From Fulvia fulva (taxonomy: Eukaryota > Ascomycota > Dothideomycetes > Mycosphaerellales > Mycosphaerellaceae): DNA of 64,000 nucleotides. The translations under genes were made by a program, and so were the position numbers. Where the stretch lies: positions 2,170,001 through 2,234,000 of the forward strand of contig NC_063013.1 in the NCBI RefSeq assembly GCF_020509005.1, given 5' to 3'. Shown here in pieces: positions 1 through 11,681 of this stretch; positions within the stretch are counted from its first letter, which is position 1, and each line of letters opens with the position of its first letter. The notes under the pieces are model-generated. The model had not been told where the DNA came from, ran no database searches, and saw only the letters and a program-made list of their open reading frames with translations.

Positions 1-1073
1 AGCAGGCGTTCAAGAACATTGGCTCGAATCTGGATGCCCTCGAAGTCGGCAACGAAATCGACTTCTATCCAAGCGGCAACCGACCTGGAAACTATAACAT
101 GTCAACATATCTGTCAGAGTGGAAGGACTATGCGACGGCGGTCAAGAATGCCACTGGATCAACCTTCAGCATGCAAGCAGCTGGCTACTACTCACCGCTC
201 AACACGTACTGGTCAACGCCAAATACTTTCGGCGCCAATGGCCAAGGCAGTGCCGACGCACAAGGCTTCAATGTCGCGAGTATGGCTCTGCATCACTACA
301 TGGATGGCGGACCAGTACCCTCCAGCGCCCTCCAGTCGAACTACATGAATCACACGCGCATAGCACAGCAGCTCGACACGTTCAAGCCAGCCGTCGCGTG
401 GCTCAAGGCCAACAAGCCAAATATCCCGCTTCACCTCGCTGAAGTCAACAGCAACACATACAGTTCAGGCAATGGTGATACCCTTGGCGTGTTTGGAAGT
501 GCATTGTGGCTGGCGGACTACATGATCTACGGCATGACGCTGAATTTCAAGCGCATGAATGTCCAGCAATCTACGGGCTTCAGCTACACATCGTGGAGAG
601 GCGTCGACTACTTCGGGCTTCCAGCAGCCGTGCTCCCACCATACTACGCGCATCCGTTTGTCGCCGACATTATTGGGAGCACGGGCGACATTCGGATTGT
701 GGACTTGAAGCTCGGTCAGGACATGTTCTCCGGCTATGCCGTCTACGATGCTAGCACCAACAAGATCAAGCGAATCGTGCTGCTCAACTTGCAGACCTGG
801 AAGACCACGAGCGGCACTACAAGGCCTTCGAAGGCGATCACACTTTCTGTCGGCAGCACTTATACTGCATCGGTCAAGATCGACAAGCTAACTGCGCCTG
901 GAGCGGACACGGCGGATTCGAGCAAGATCTCATGGAAGGGTGCGAGCTGGACTTATGCCAGTAATGGAAAGCCTGTACAAGGAGCGAGCACGTCGATCAA
1001 TGTGCGAGGGAACAAGGGCAAGATAGGCCCCATCACCGTCAGAGCCAGTGAGGCTGTGGTGGTCAACTTATGA
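1..1073 (+). CDS. GH79-family glycoside hydrolase (beta-glucuronidase/heparanase-like), 5' partial
   Basis: The reading frame is open from base 3 to the TGA at 1071-1073, so the gene continues upstream of the window. The visible part is about 356 residues. It has the two retaining-hydrolase glutamates expected for clan GH-A: an acid/base Glu in LEVGNEIDFY near base 54, and a candidate nucleophile Glu in HLAEVNS about 129 residues later. After the barrel there is a beta-rich tail (ALNLQTW-like strands, then VRASEAVVVNL at the end), as in the GH79 C-terminal domain. Known fungal GH79 enzymes are secreted and remove glucuronic acid or 4-O-methylglucuronic acid from plant arabinogalactans or glycans; exact substrate here is unknown. 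The signal peptide would lie outside the window. The gene converges on the next one with only 112 bp between stop codons. Confidence 0.82.
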   Translation, partial: QAFKNIGSNLDALEVGNEIDFYPSGNRPGNYNMSTYLSEWKDYATAVKNATGSTFSMQAAGYYSPLNTYWSTPNTFGANGQGSADAQGFNVASMALHHYMDGGPVPSSALQSNYMNHTRIAQQLDTFKPAVAWLKANKPNIPLHLAEVNSNTYSSGNGDTLGVFGSALWLADYMIYGMTLNFKRMNVQQSTGFSYTSWRGVDYFGLPAAVLPPYYAHPFVADIIGSTGDIRIVDLKLGQDMFSGYAVYDASTNKIKRIVLLNLQTWKTTSGTTRPSKAITLSVGSTYTASVKIDKLTAPGADTADSSKISWKGASWTYASNGKPVQGASTSINVRGNKGKIGPITVRASEAVVVNL

Positions 1074-1185
1074 TTCTGATGGTGTTGAGCTATAGATTTC
1101 GAGATTGATGATAATGATACCCAAGACGAATGCATTTATTCACACGGCATCCTTGCATCGTCCACAAGACCTCTCTCATACACAC

Positions 1186-2131
1186 CTAGTAAGTTATAGT
1201 AAGACTCTTGTTAATCCACTCATCCACCACCTCCCCCTTCACGAAATGCTCAAAGATGAACAAGCCAACATCCTGTCGATGAATACTGTTCCCGATCGCT
1301 GGCTTCTCATCGACACCCTGCTTGACCGCTTGCAAGCCTTTGCTCTCACCATCAAACAGCAAGCTCGGCTTGATATTGACGTACCCCTTGATCCCACAGC
1401 TGCTCAATCTCACTTCCTCGCGCAGCTTCTCTTCCAGCTTGGCCTTATCTTCATGAGGTACGTGCAGTCCCCAGCGATACAGTGGCGAGAGGGCGCAAGG
1501 TACATCCCACGGCGCACCCGGGGCCGGGATCCCGGTGGTGGAGATGTTGACGAGGAGAGGTTTCGAATGCTCTGTGTGCTGGAGATGAGGTTCCGATGCT
1601 GCGCGAAGGATAGTGCTGCCGGCACTGTTGCAGATGTTGGGCTCCGTCATGCCTAAAGGCTGCGTGAGTGACACTTGGAAGTTGGGAGTGCCGCCTATGC
1701 CGGAGATGATGACTTCCACGGGCAGGCCGGAGGCGGTATGTAGGGTGGACTTGACATTGTCGAGGTTCTTGACGTCGCCCTGGATGATGGTGAGGTTGGT
1801 GTCGATGGTGGCTTGGGGAACGCCCTTCTTCTTGAGGGAGTCGAGGAGCTTGCTCGGCGCTCGAGCGAGGGCTCTACAGGTGTAGCCAGCTTTGAGAGAG
1901 TTTGCGAGGCAGTAGCCTGCACAATCGCCGCCCGCGCCGAAGAAGGCCAGAGTCTTGGATTTCTCAGACGTGGTTGGGTTTGTGTTGTGATCGTTGTAAA
2001 GATGGACTGCTGTGAGCTAATCTTCTTGTTGAGACTCTGCTTCTATCGATGCGTGTACTCAAGGGAAACAATCGGTATCAATATATACTTGACTTACTGT
2101 GCCTCTGGCTGTCTAATGTGCACGTTGTCAT
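1186..2131 (-). CDS. NAD(P)-binding Rossmann-fold protein (NmrA/SDR-like), 2 exons
   Basis: Exon 1 is 2131-2098 (ATG at 2131-2129), the intron is 2097-2010 (donor GTAAGT, acceptor CTCACAG), and exon 2 runs 2009-1186 to a TAG. The spliced product is 285 residues. Splicing restores one frame that carries a glycine-rich nucleotide-binding loop, FFGAGGDCAGY (about residues 34-44), after a first beta strand. A basic stretch ALARAPSK at the end of the second strand suggests NADP(H) preference. A GDV motif follows, then a strand VIISGIGGTPN. This layout fits atypical short-chain dehydrogenases of the NmrA/NAD(P)H-binding group. The catalytic YxxxK is not obvious, so it may be a redox sensor or isomerase/reductase-like enzyme; substrate not identifiable. 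The frame was chosen because the intron both removes an in-frame TAG and supplies a Met. Confidence 0.72.
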
Positions 2132-4443
2132 ATACTCAATGCTTCCCAAAATTGGGAGGATCTGGGGCTGAAGGGTGTTTCCTGTTCCGATGGAGAATGC
2201 GAGCGCATAGCACGCCTGAGATGTGCATAGCGGACGCTTCACTTGGCAACCCTAGCTGTAGCACATATGCTCCTATAAAAAGATGCTCCAAGGGTGCATT
2301 GTTCTGCCGTATGCAGGCCGAGTGTGTCTGATAAGCGGGTCACCAGACGCGAATGCGAGGAGGGCAAATCCTTCCCATCGGCTTCGCCAGAAGGCCGGAC
2401 AATAGTGGCCCTGGATTCCCTGATCGATTCGCATACGTGCGATGCGAGAAATGACTTGATGGCGAGAAGGAATGACATAGCAATATCGTGAAGTAGCGGT
2501 CCACGAGCTTGGTGCCATTTTCAGTCTTCTGCCAACGTGCCTGTGTCATTCATTGACTGAGACTATTTTCCTGACCACAGCCGCGGCAGCTCTTCCCTCT
2601 CTCTACGGTGATCTAGGGAGCATGAATCCAGGCATCCTGAGTAGCATCGAAGGTGGTTGACTTCTCATGGCCAGCACGGTGTCATCCGCATCTGTATGCA
2701 CTTCGATTGCGGTTCCGTATGCTGTATTCGCCAGGATCCGTGGCGTTTGAGACCAGTCTTTTCACCAAAATCGTCAGAGTAGCCGATGAAGGTTAGAGTC
2801 GGGCGTGCTCTAATCATTTCGGGTGTGGTGAGCATATTGGCCTTGTTCATAGCCACCCTCAGGTTCAGTGGTCGTTGTATGGCCACGCTTTTGTTGTCGC
2901 TTCTCAAGCTTTTCATCTTTGCGCCTCTGTTTTTGCATGTCCTTGCGTATTTTCCGCTCTTTGCCTAACGCAGGAAGGATCATGTCGAGGAGACCATTGA
3001 TACAGGAGTTGATACACATGTCTCAATGTACCGATCTTGGTGGGTACGATGTTATATGGAAAATTAACGGCGAGTCTGTTCTCCTCTTCACCTGATAGAT
3101 CAAGCTGATCAGCCTTTGACACAAACCGAATTAGAGGTGGTCGACTCACCGACAGTCTGTAGATGCCTGCCGCCTGGTTGTTGGTATTTTCTGTGCGAGA
3201 AGGATGGTCGAAGGCAACATTTCTGCCATACGCAAGCTGAGCCATATGCAGAACCAAGCTGGCCAGCTGTGCAGCGTGCAGATGCGAAGCCAGCTACTCT
3301 CACCGGCGTACTTGGCTTACCTCCATTTTCATCAGCGTGCATTGAGCCGCAGTGGCACATACTTGTCACACTGCTGCAGAGTGGTCGTAGGGAGCATGCA
3401 TGAATATTGAGGTATTGTGACGATGGGGAGTCCTCTCTTTACATAGCAACAGCTTGCCGCGAGCAAGCAGATGCACCATAGGGTCGTGGCGTCTGTGCGA
3501 CAATGTCAGCACATCGCGGCAGCCAAGGAGTATCCCCAAAACTGAAGCCTCGCGCTACATGCTGGCTGGCGGTTCAGCAAAAGCAGCAGGGCTACGGCTG
3601 GAGAGCATTTATGTGACTGGAAGCACCTCATCCATGCTGGTCTCCGCGAAGTGCTGGAGGCCATCCGCTTCCGTGTCCACGTCGTAGAGTGGTGCTTGAA
3701 GGGTGATGCTGATGATGGAGACTTGCTCCTGAGAGTCGTCGCGCCATTCTTCAATGTCTCACAGGATCAATCTGTGGTTCATCAATCGTAAGTTGACATC
3801 GGCTCCGTAGTGTCTTACGTCCTCCATCTTCAAGCTGCCTTTGATTACAACCACTTCTGATCTTTGAGATCTGTTCGGAGCGTGTTGTTAGCAGGGCAAG
3901 CTCGTTGTGATTGGCCACTTGGAGGGTGACGCTAGTAGAGGTCGAGGCACTTCAGACGTCGACCCTTCCAAGCGGAGACACTTTTGGTGAAGCCTGATCA
4001 CGTTCGACGGTCCAGCGAATTGAACATCATTCGTATTGTGCCAGGACTTTCAGGAAAGCTGGAGCATATGAGCGTCCGGTCGGGGTCGCAGTGTTGATGA
4101 ATGAGAAGGTGAAGGAAGCGGACAGTGGAGAAAAGAAGGGTGGAATGGCAGTATCTCAAGTGCCCAGGCCAGCAGAGATAGTTGGTCTGAGCCCTGCCAT
4201 ATGCTCCCGATGGTACCTGAACAAACTCTGCGCCGCTTTTTCTCCATACGCCGCTGAGAACACAAGGGTTTGTTGCAGCGCTTCGATCATACTGTACACG
4301 ATCGTTGACATATCTTCGTTATGGTATACTACTGCTTTCCTAGCGAAGGCCGGGCCCAGGTTACAACGCCGCCCATCCAACGCCCGCTTGCTCGCTTATC
4401 GAAAAACATCAACTGCAGTGATCGTATCTCGTCGACCCACCTC
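2132..4443. other. intergenic, no supported gene
   Basis: About 2.3 kb with only short overlapping ORFs on both strands and no recognisable domain. A lysine/arginine-rich minus-strand ORF (2810-3019) and a 114-codon minus-strand ORF (2913-3257) overlap each other and show no homology I recognise. CpA/TpG content looks normal, so the stretch is not RIPed. It should contain the promoter of the NAD(P)-binding gene on its left side and the 3' end of the kinesin on its right. Confidence 0.4.
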
Positions 4444-6253
4444 CTACTGCACCGTCTCCGGATGCGGGAACCTCATCTTGTCGTCTGCGACCTTCCTCTT
4501 GAACAAACCCAAGTCCTTCAACAACTCATCCACGTCTGCTTGCCAGTCACCGTGCTCGTTCTCGAAATCCGAGTTGTCATCTCCCATGCCACTATCACGG
4601 TCGCCATCCTCAGATCCCTCGATACTACTTCTATCCTCATCTTCCTCGCTGAACCCTTCTGGCAACACAATCGGGTTCTTGAGTTCTCCCACCGCAAGTG
4701 CGAGATGTCGTCTCAAAGCTTCGATCTCGATCTGTAACGCCTGATTCTGCGGCCGTAACTCATCTACCTCTTGCGTGAGAGCACGAATCTTGACCTCCGA
4801 CACTGCACGAGATTCTTCCATGGCACGTTGCATCTTGCTGACTTGTCGTTGGTAGTCTTCCAGCTCGGCTTGTGTACGATCTGCTTCGTCTCGCTTGCGA
4901 GTTGCGGAAGCATTGACAGACAGTTGGAGCTGCTTGATCGTCTCTTGCATCTCCATGATCTTGGCGTCCCGCTCCGCGGCAGAGACGGCGTCCTGGTTGA
5001 CGTGGGCTTTGGTGCGGATGCGTTTGGCTTGGTCGGCGTATCGGAGTGTAGAGAGGGTCTCTTCGTAGTCGGTGGGTGAGATACAGGCGACCATGGCGGT
5101 CTTGCTGTTCCCACCGAGCGAGTCTTTGAGAAGCCAGGTGAGGACACTGTCTCTGTATGGAACGACTTCTGCCCGCCTCTTGGTCTGATTTTGTAGTCCG
5201 GTCACGCGAGTTGCCTTTTGCCGCTTGGGATCTGCTAGTGCTGCAATGACACGACCTAGTGTGGTGAGAGACTGATTGATGTTTCCACCTTCTCGTAACC
5301 GCTGACCCGTCGCCTCTGTTCGTCCTGCGCGTTCAGAACCAGCCAGATCCACAAGTCGCATCCTGGCTACACGCTCTATCGTGCTATCGGTGGCGAGGTC
5401 GTGCTGAATCTGTTTGAGGGTGAGGGTGAAGACGGCATGTGATCGCGAAGATGTATCGTTCATTTTGGTCATCGCAGTTGTTCGGTTCAGGTCTCCAGTC
5501 TTCATCAATCTCTCAATATCCTCGTAGCTCTTGACCGGCTCGTCTGTCAGATTTTGCACGTATACACCATCGCTCTTGCTTTCTCTGATCTTAAGGTAGG
5601 TCGGTGGGTTCGTCCGCGGTGTGAGCAAGTCCTTGACGTGCTCGTTGTAGATCTCGAAGTAGGAGACATGGACGTTGTACGTTATACTTCCGTTCTGCTC
5701 TGCTTCTATCCTCTCAAAGAGCCCCCTGCATGTTCTTGGGATGAGGCCTGGCTGGTCCAGACTGCCCATCATGGTGTACGACTTCCCGCTGCCCGTCTGT
5801 CCATAGGCGAAGATGCATGTGTGGTAGCCATCGAAGTTGTGGTCCAGGAACTCTTCTCCAAACGAAGCGTAGATATCTCGCTGGCCAGCAAAGTGTGCAT
5901 CGGTCTCGTTATGCGACCAGAAGGACTTGTCGAAGGTGAATTTTTTCTCCTCGAGCACCCTTCGCGAGTCGGCCGTGACTTCTGGGGGCTGGATGGTTGT
6001 CTCTTGCGTCGCGGGGCTCATGTGTATGATGCATGGCGATTGCTTTTCCAGCTCTACACAGTCCAGTCAGCACGCGTTGTTTTAACATCATCATGGCATT
6101 CGCATGCGCACCTCTCTTGATGAACTTGCGCACTCTGACAACGACCTTGACATTGCCGCCGTCGCCGTCTGGCGGCGTGAAGGGTCGCTCCATGTCGACG
6201 GGCGTCTTGCTGCGCAGACTCGGAGCGCTCGCGGTGGATGCTCGAGCGGCCAT
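4444..6253 (-). CDS. short kinesin-3 family motor protein, 2 exons
   Basis: Exon 1 is 6253-6112, the intron is 6111-6054 (GTGCGC...TGTAG), and exon 2 is 6053-4444. The product is 583 residues. The splice joins VKVVVRVRKFIKR to ELEKQSPCIIHM, the usual start of a kinesin-3 motor. The P-loop GQTGSGKS is at about 132-139, switch I NDTSSRSH at about 246-253, and switch II DLAGSE at about 283-288. Before VVPYRDSVLTWLLKDSLGG there is an extended basic insertion (KRQK...TKRRA) at the place of the kinesin-3 K-loop (loop 12), which binds tubulin tails. A coiled coil follows (about residues 405-500), then an acidic Ser/Asp/Glu-rich tail. No FHA or PH domain is present, so it is far shorter than Unc104/KIF1A (about 1600 residues). 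It resembles the reduced kinesin-3 group found in filamentous fungi. Its likely role is plus-end microtubule transport; cargo is unknown. Confidence 0.9.
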
Positions 6254-6894
6254 GTTGGTGGACAAGTAGCTGGCAAATGTGGCGCAGAGTTGATCGAATT
6301 CTTCTGCTCTCCTCTCACGCAAAGCGATGAACATCGTACTTTCCTTCCATGGTTTAGATGATCGGCTGTGGTCAGGGCGCAGCCAAACGGATGTGCTCCT
6401 TGCCATGCAAGCATCCTTGAGACTTTCGCGTCGAGCTACCGAGTAAACAGTGACGTAATGCCGGCATCTCCAAGGCAACCGCCGAACATCCTTGCCGCTG
6501 CTGCAACATTCACCGACACGGAAGATCGTGAAGAACATATGATGATACATTAGTATGAGTACTCAGCATACGGCGGCGTGAGCAAGGCGAATCACTGAGC
6601 TCCGGGGCGTCAGAGTGTAGATTCTGTCTGCACTTAGGACCAGAGGTGGGTGACTAGTTCCAGCATTGACTGGCGATTGAATCGAAACACGACACTTTGA
6701 TTCATCTTTCGTCTTTCCTCTTGAAAAGTACATTGATGCATTGGGTAGCGGCCCTACTGCTGCATCTGTTCTACAAGCATGTCAACAAGATTTCCACTCC
6801 ACGCGCAGACTGCTGCTACCTGATCAGTCCACACCGCAGACCCATACCGTGCGCCGCCCTGAAACTCCTTTCGGTCATGTCTACCCTGCTTTTA
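6254..6894. promoter_or_regulatory. intergenic region holding the kinesin promoter and SWI3 3' end
   Basis: This 641-bp gap lies between the kinesin start (6253) and the stop of the SWI3-like gene (6895). Both genes point left, so the region carries the kinesin 5' side and the neighbour's terminator. I see no clear TATA box, RNA gene or repeat in it. Small ORFs inside (6368-6553, 6697-6981) show no domain and are taken as chance. Confidence 0.4.
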
Positions 6895-8997
6895 CTACAA
6901 TTCATGTTTCATGAACCCCTCCATGCCATCTTCGAAAGGCGCGGTCTCTCCGGTCGTGGCGCCCTCAGCGGTCATGGATAGCTTTTCGCCAGCAGGGACG
7001 CTGATCTTCATGCCGGCAAGCTTGGTTTCTGCCTCCCGCACACGCTTACGGAACTGAAGGCGGTCCAGGAAGAGGCGTTGCCGCATACGTTCCACTTCGC
7101 GGCGTTCGGCTTGCAAAAGAGCTTCCATCTCGCTGAACTGTTGGAGTTTGAGTTCCATCTTTTGTAGTTGCAGATTGACGGCTGCGGACACCTGGTTCGA
7201 TAGCTGTCGCTCGGTGTTCGAGGCGAGAGCTGCAGATCGTGCGGCAGTGAGAGAAAGTGCAGTCGTGGGGAGATCGTGAGATGTGGGTGGCGAGCGGGTG
7301 GCGAGCGATGTTGTGTCGTCCACGTCCATCCTATCGTCCTGTCCTTCAGGCTTGACTTGTTCTGCTTGCGCAGAGCCCTCCTTCTCCTTTTCTGTGTCCT
7401 TCTCAGCACCTGGTTCGGCTTCCTTGTCCAGACGCTGCTTGAGAGTCCTGCGGACTTCCTCAACGCTCTTGCCGGCGGCCTTGGCAGTGGTCGCTGGGTC
7501 TGCTATGCCTGCAAGGAAGCTCATGACAGACATGACAGGGTTGTCAAACTGGCTAAATGACAGTCGGCCGCCCGATAGATATGCCAAATCGGACGAAGCA
7601 GCGCCTGCACTGCCATTGGCCGTGGGTGTTTCCTCAAGATACTTATCCTCGATTTCGAGTTGCAAGAACTTGAGTACGCACTCCTCTCGCGTCCTCGATC
7701 CGACGTGGTCAGCAACCGACTCCCAATTGTCATCAAACATCTCCAGGCCTTCCAAGAGGAGCAGGAGCTCAGAATCTGTCCAGGACGACTCCTTGTCTCC
7801 GATGCTTTGGTATCGCTCATTCTCGAGCTTGACATAGTCTGCTGCGGTGGTCGAGCTGGGAAACCTTCCCTCCTGAAAACAGAGACTACACAGGTCGTAT
7901 CGCTGTTCTTTACTCGGTTTCGGTGTCGTTGCACTTGCAGGTGGGTTCTTTGAGTTGTGATACCGCACACGTGTGCAGTCCTTCCCGCACGAATAGCAGA
8001 AGTACTGCTTGCCATCTTGCTTTAGGCTGTCCTCTAAGCTCTTCGTCGCCTCACCATTAGACTCCGCACCTTCTGCTTTGGCAGGGGTCACGTCTTTGCC
8101 CTTGTCATCGTAGATGTTTCGTCGCACTTCCAGGTTGAGGTCTGCTTTCCCAGCTATCGCTAGTCGCTCGGTGCCCGCATAAGGCTTTCCAGGTGTGATG
8201 GTGCTCCCAGCCGCCGGTTGATGTGGCTGTAGCCCTCGAGGTGTATCGGCCGTGATGCGGAAATGCCCAGTGAATGGGGGCCCTATGTTCGATGGCCTCG
8301 TGTCTGGATCGATCTGTCCCTACATTAGCTGCAATCTTGCTAAAATCTCAACCGAGCCTACCTGGTAGTTTATGAGTCCCCACTGCTCCAGGAACGCGTG
8401 CACTCTCATGATTGCGCACACGTCTCCAGCCAAGTTTCGTCTACATGCGGTCACGGTCAGGTACTCTGCTGGGTTCAGCCTGTATGTGTTGACCATGAAG
8501 TCTCGGTAGTCTTTGTACACTGCAGGTGTCTTGCTTCTGTTGCGGTTATTGAAGAACTCGGGAAGTGCTTTGCGCTCTAAGTTATGGATTTGGTGCATGT
8601 CGAACCACGCGCTGTAGGACGGCAGAATGATGGCGTGGTTTTGATCGATCAGATGCGATCGCGCGGATTGTTCTGCTGCAGTCTTGGTCACGGCCGTGGT
8701 GGGCTCGACAGCAGGAGTCCCTTCCTTGGTGTCTCCCATCTCCTCATCCTCGCCAGCTTCATCTGCATTCTCCGGCGCAGGTGCCTCAGGCGCATCGAGA
8801 GGGTTGTCTGAGACGGGCGCAGCATCTCCCTCAGTCGATTGTTGCTTGACAGCCGTTTCTTCCGTGTCCTCCACCATTGACGTGTCCTGGTCCTGCGACT
8901 CCTGCTTCGCTTCCGCTGCCTCATTTTCCTGCTGAATCAGCTCGTCCGATCCTTGGCCTGGAGCACGCGACTCCTCGTCCGCGAAGCCTGATTCCAT
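6895..8997 (-). CDS. rsc8: SWI3/RSC8-type SWI/SNF-RSC chromatin remodelling subunit, 2 exons
   Basis: Exon 1 is 8997-8362, the intron is 8361-8314 (48 nt, CAG|GTAGGC to GGACAG, with CTAAT before the acceptor), and exon 2 is 8313-6895. The protein has 684 residues. Order of parts: an acidic low-complexity N-terminus (1-110); a SWIRM domain (about 115-212, with [11 protein letters not shown] and [10 protein letters not shown]); a conserved linker [18 protein letters not shown] straight after the splice; a ZZ-like zinc module with four CxxC cysteines (about 315-369); a SANT domain ([16 protein letters not shown]...NWESVADHV, about 387-434); and a C-terminal coiled coil (about 580-650). The family dimerises and scaffolds SWI/SNF and RSC remodellers in the nucleus. 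The start Met was chosen because it opens directly into the acidic tail, and upstream sequence is unlike coding. SWI3 rather than RSC8 is possible, since many filamentous fungi have one such gene. Confidence 0.92.
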
Positions 8998-9493
8998 GTT
9001 GCGCGTGTGTAGCTCGTGGCAATGCTCAAATAAGTCCCGCTGCAGCACCAGCCACGTTATATCACGAGTGCGGGTCCAATGCGCGCGCGAAAAGCCAGTC
9101 GAGGGTCGCGTAATCGCAAATATGATATTCGGCAGGGTGGTGAACGGCAGAGTCCGGTGTGGGAAACAGTATGAAGTGGTGGTGGTGGATGGGCTGCTAT
9201 CAGTCGAGGAGAAGACGCGAAGCCCAGATCGCGACAGCTTTGACCACTGAGCCTGCCTGAGGCTCTCAACTCGGGCCGAGAGTTCCTCCTGAAGGACGAC
9301 CGTGAGGTGTAGGGCAACTCGTGTCTTTCGGAGTCGCACCTCAAGGGATCGCTCCTGATCTTCGTGAGACCATGGCAGGCAGGAGTACTTCAACTGTCGT
9401 TGCATATGTGCATCTTGATCCTTGAGGCTGGCCCATCGATCATCTACGATAACATAGACACTGCTATCACGATACAGATACATCAATGCCCTT
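8998..9493. promoter_or_regulatory. divergent promoter between SWI3/RSC8-like and GT69 genes
   Basis: These 496 bp separate two genes transcribed away from each other, so both promoters must lie here. Reading frames that cross it are antisense extensions of the flanking genes, and no domain is encoded. I do not see a canonical TATA box close to either start. Confidence 0.45.
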
Positions 9494-10714
9494 ATGAGAG
9501 CACTATTCTCACGACGCAGTTCTCTACTGCATCGCATACTCAATGTGTTAGGGATCGTTGCCACGGTATGGACGGTAGTGGAGGTGCTCTATGTCCGCAC
9601 AGCTCTTGTGCGGGAATCATCCGTTACTCCTCCAGCCCTCGGCGACGAACGTATCTTCATAGCCAGCATCCACTGGACGAACGAAGCCATTCTACGAGCG
9701 CATTGGAACAAGGCTGTGGTGGAGCTAGCGAATTCGATCGGTCCTAGCAATGTCTACGTCAGTGTGTACGAGAGTGGAAGCATGGACGATACGAAAGGAG
9801 CATTAAGAGACTTGGATAAGGACTTGGGTCTCGCCAAGATCCCGAGAACGATTGTATTGGATGCTACGACACATCAGCATGAGATTAGCAAGACTCCCTC
9901 AGAGACGGGCTGGATCAGGACACCAGGAGGCCAGCTGGAGTTGAGGAGGATACCCTACCTTGCGAGGTTGCGGAATATTGCTATGGAGCCATTGGCAAAG
10001 CTTGGAGAAAAGGGCATAAAGTTCGACAAGATCTTGTTCTTGAATGATGTGGTTTTCAATACTGAGGATGTACGGACTTTGTTGGCTACTCGAGATGGAG
10101 ACTATGCTGCAGCATGTTCGCTGGACTTCAAGAACGGCCATTCGTTTTACGATACTTTTGCTTTGAGAGATTCACAAGGCCATGAACAAGTCACGCAGTC
10201 GTGGCCTTTCTTTCGATCGGCATCTTCGCGACAGGCGCTCAAAGCCAGCAAACCCGTCCCTGTGACCAGCTGTTGGAATGGCATTGTGGCTATGGATGCT
10301 GAGCCCTTTTATGCGCACGAAGCCCCTCTGAGATTTCGCGGTATCTCGGATAGCCTGGCCGAGTACCATCTGGAAGGCTCAGAATGCTGCTTGATACACG
10401 CCGATAATCCTATGTCTCGGTCGAAAGGTGTCTGGCTAAACCCGAATGTGCGCGTTGGATACACGGTTAACGCTTACAACAACGTGCACGCATCCAGAGG
10501 GTCGCCGTGGATCTCTGCATTCTCGGTCGCTTTTGGTTCCTGGTCGAACCGCGTTCTCCGCTGGACAACGACGCCGTGGTTCAAAGAGCGCACAGTGAGG
10601 GCCCGTGTACGAGAATGGGGTCGGAAGTCGTCGCGCAATGTGGGAAGTGGCGAAGATGTTTGCCTTATCAACGAACAACAAATCCTGATATCCAATGGTT
10701 GGAAGCATGTGTAG
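9494..10714 (+). CDS. GT69 family glycosyltransferase (CAP59/CMT1-like mannosyltransferase)
   Basis: This is a single-exon gene of 406 residues. A short basic N-terminus is followed by one hydrophobic segment (about 14-35, [20 protein letters not shown]), the form of a type II Golgi membrane anchor. The lumenal part begins [18 protein letters not shown] and holds the acidic motif FLNDVVF (about 183-188), the probable Mn-binding site. Further conserved patches are [14 protein letters not shown] and [11 protein letters not shown]. These are marks of the CAP59_mtransfer family. In Cryptococcus, members include the alpha-1,3-mannosyltransferase CMT1 and the capsule protein CAP59. In ascomycetes the role is probably in cell-wall or glycoprotein mannosylation. 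Donor and acceptor cannot be told from the sequence. Confidence 0.88.
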   Translation: MRALFSRRSSLLHRILNVLGIVATVWTVVEVLYVRTALVRESSVTPPALGDERIFIASIHWTNEAILRAHWNKAVVELANSIGPSNVYVSVYESGSMDDTKGALRDLDKDLGLAKIPRTIVLDATTHQHEISKTPSETGWIRTPGGQLELRRIPYLARLRNIAMEPLAKLGEKGIKFDKILFLNDVVFNTEDVRTLLATRDGDYAAACSLDFKNGHSFYDTFALRDSQGHEQVTQSWPFFRSASSRQALKASKPVPVTSCWNGIVAMDAEPFYAHEAPLRFRGISDSLAEYHLEGSECCLIHADNPMSRSKGVWLNPNVRVGYTVNAYNNVHASRGSPWISAFSVAFGSWSNRVLRWTTTPWFKERTVRARVREWGRKSSRNVGSGEDVCLINEQQILISNGWKHV

Positions 10715-11681
10715 GGACGACTCTGTGCGTGCATAAACTGTTCAAGATGGCAGGGTTCCGGGTCAGCCGAGCCTGCGGTAGTGATCGTGCACTGCCTTGA
10801 TGGGACGTACGGCTGCATGCGCGAAAAGCTCAAGAGCATAGAGATAAGCACGCAGGGCAAGATACTGTAGCACAACCATGGCCGGCTTTCTGGGGCACCC
10901 ACTCCCTGTCGAGCGATGACCTGGCCCGTTCGCCGTCCGGTTCTCAACTCATCCGCTGCCAAGGGAGCCCCCGACGGCGTGTATATCACAATTCCTGCGC
11001 AGGATGTTGAATAAGGAAGGTTACCTTTTCGGGACCTTGTCATGAAATTGTATGTCTTCATGTAGGCAATGCAAGCAGACCCTAGCACGACCTCGTGCGC
11101 TGCTATGTGTAAAGGGGGCCCTCATTTCCAAGTATAAAGACTCTGCGGCGTGGCTCGGGAAACGTCCGCGGATACCTACCGACTCTCAATCACAACTAAG
11201 GTTTGATACCTGGAGGTCCAGCTTCGAGCCCAAATATGAATACCGGCATACTCTCGAATGGCCTCTGGGGATTCTTGGCCGACTGATCAGAGATGGATGC
11301 CTCCTAGGCCGTCGGGTTTAGTGCGTCCATCAATCATACCATGGAAGAGGCCTGACCGAACTGCAAGGCGGCCGGCATGTTGATGTTGTTCTTCTGGCAA
11401 GGGACGAACGGAACCCCCCAATCAAATCCACCATGTCTGTGTGTCTGTGTGTGCACGTTCCACTCCCAATCGTTGTGCTCTATGCAAATCAATACACAGT
11501 TTGCTAGAGAATGCCGTTCTCATGACAGGTCGGTCGATCCTCTTACTAAGCACTTCGATAGCCGTGCTTTGCCGTTGATGGAATAATTACTCTCTCAGCT
11601 GTATTGCCCTGTCCACCTACACGGCTGACATCGCCGTCTCGAATGACATGTGTTATGCCCACTACGCCACAATCCGGGACG
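10715..11681. other. intergenic, no supported gene
   Basis: This 967-bp stretch lies between the GT69 gene and the Zn2Cys6 regulator. It has a short TGTG/TGTC-rich run at about 11434-11455. The ORFs on both strands are short and lack recognisable domains; those at 10474-11088 and 11546-12049 on the minus strand are largely antisense to the neighbouring genes. I find no tRNA fold. Confidence 0.4.

Noticed and set aside
2810..3257. Overlapping minus-strand ORFs with a Lys/Arg-rich stretch
   Set aside because: No recognisable family, no clear splice joining them, and no codon pattern that separates them from chance.
4091..4744. 217-codon plus-strand ORF
   Set aside because: Its right part is antisense to the kinesin coding exon and it has low-complexity Ser content; no domain. 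Taken as a shadow ORF.
5170..5215. Possible short intron inside the kinesin motor
   Set aside because: The only GT-AG pair gives 37 nt and shifts the frame before VVPYRDS. The basic insertion is at loop 12, where kinesin-3 motors vary.
11180..11250. tRNA-like stretch with TTCGAGCCC
   Set aside because: The acceptor and anticodon arms do not pair. Not a convincing tRNA.
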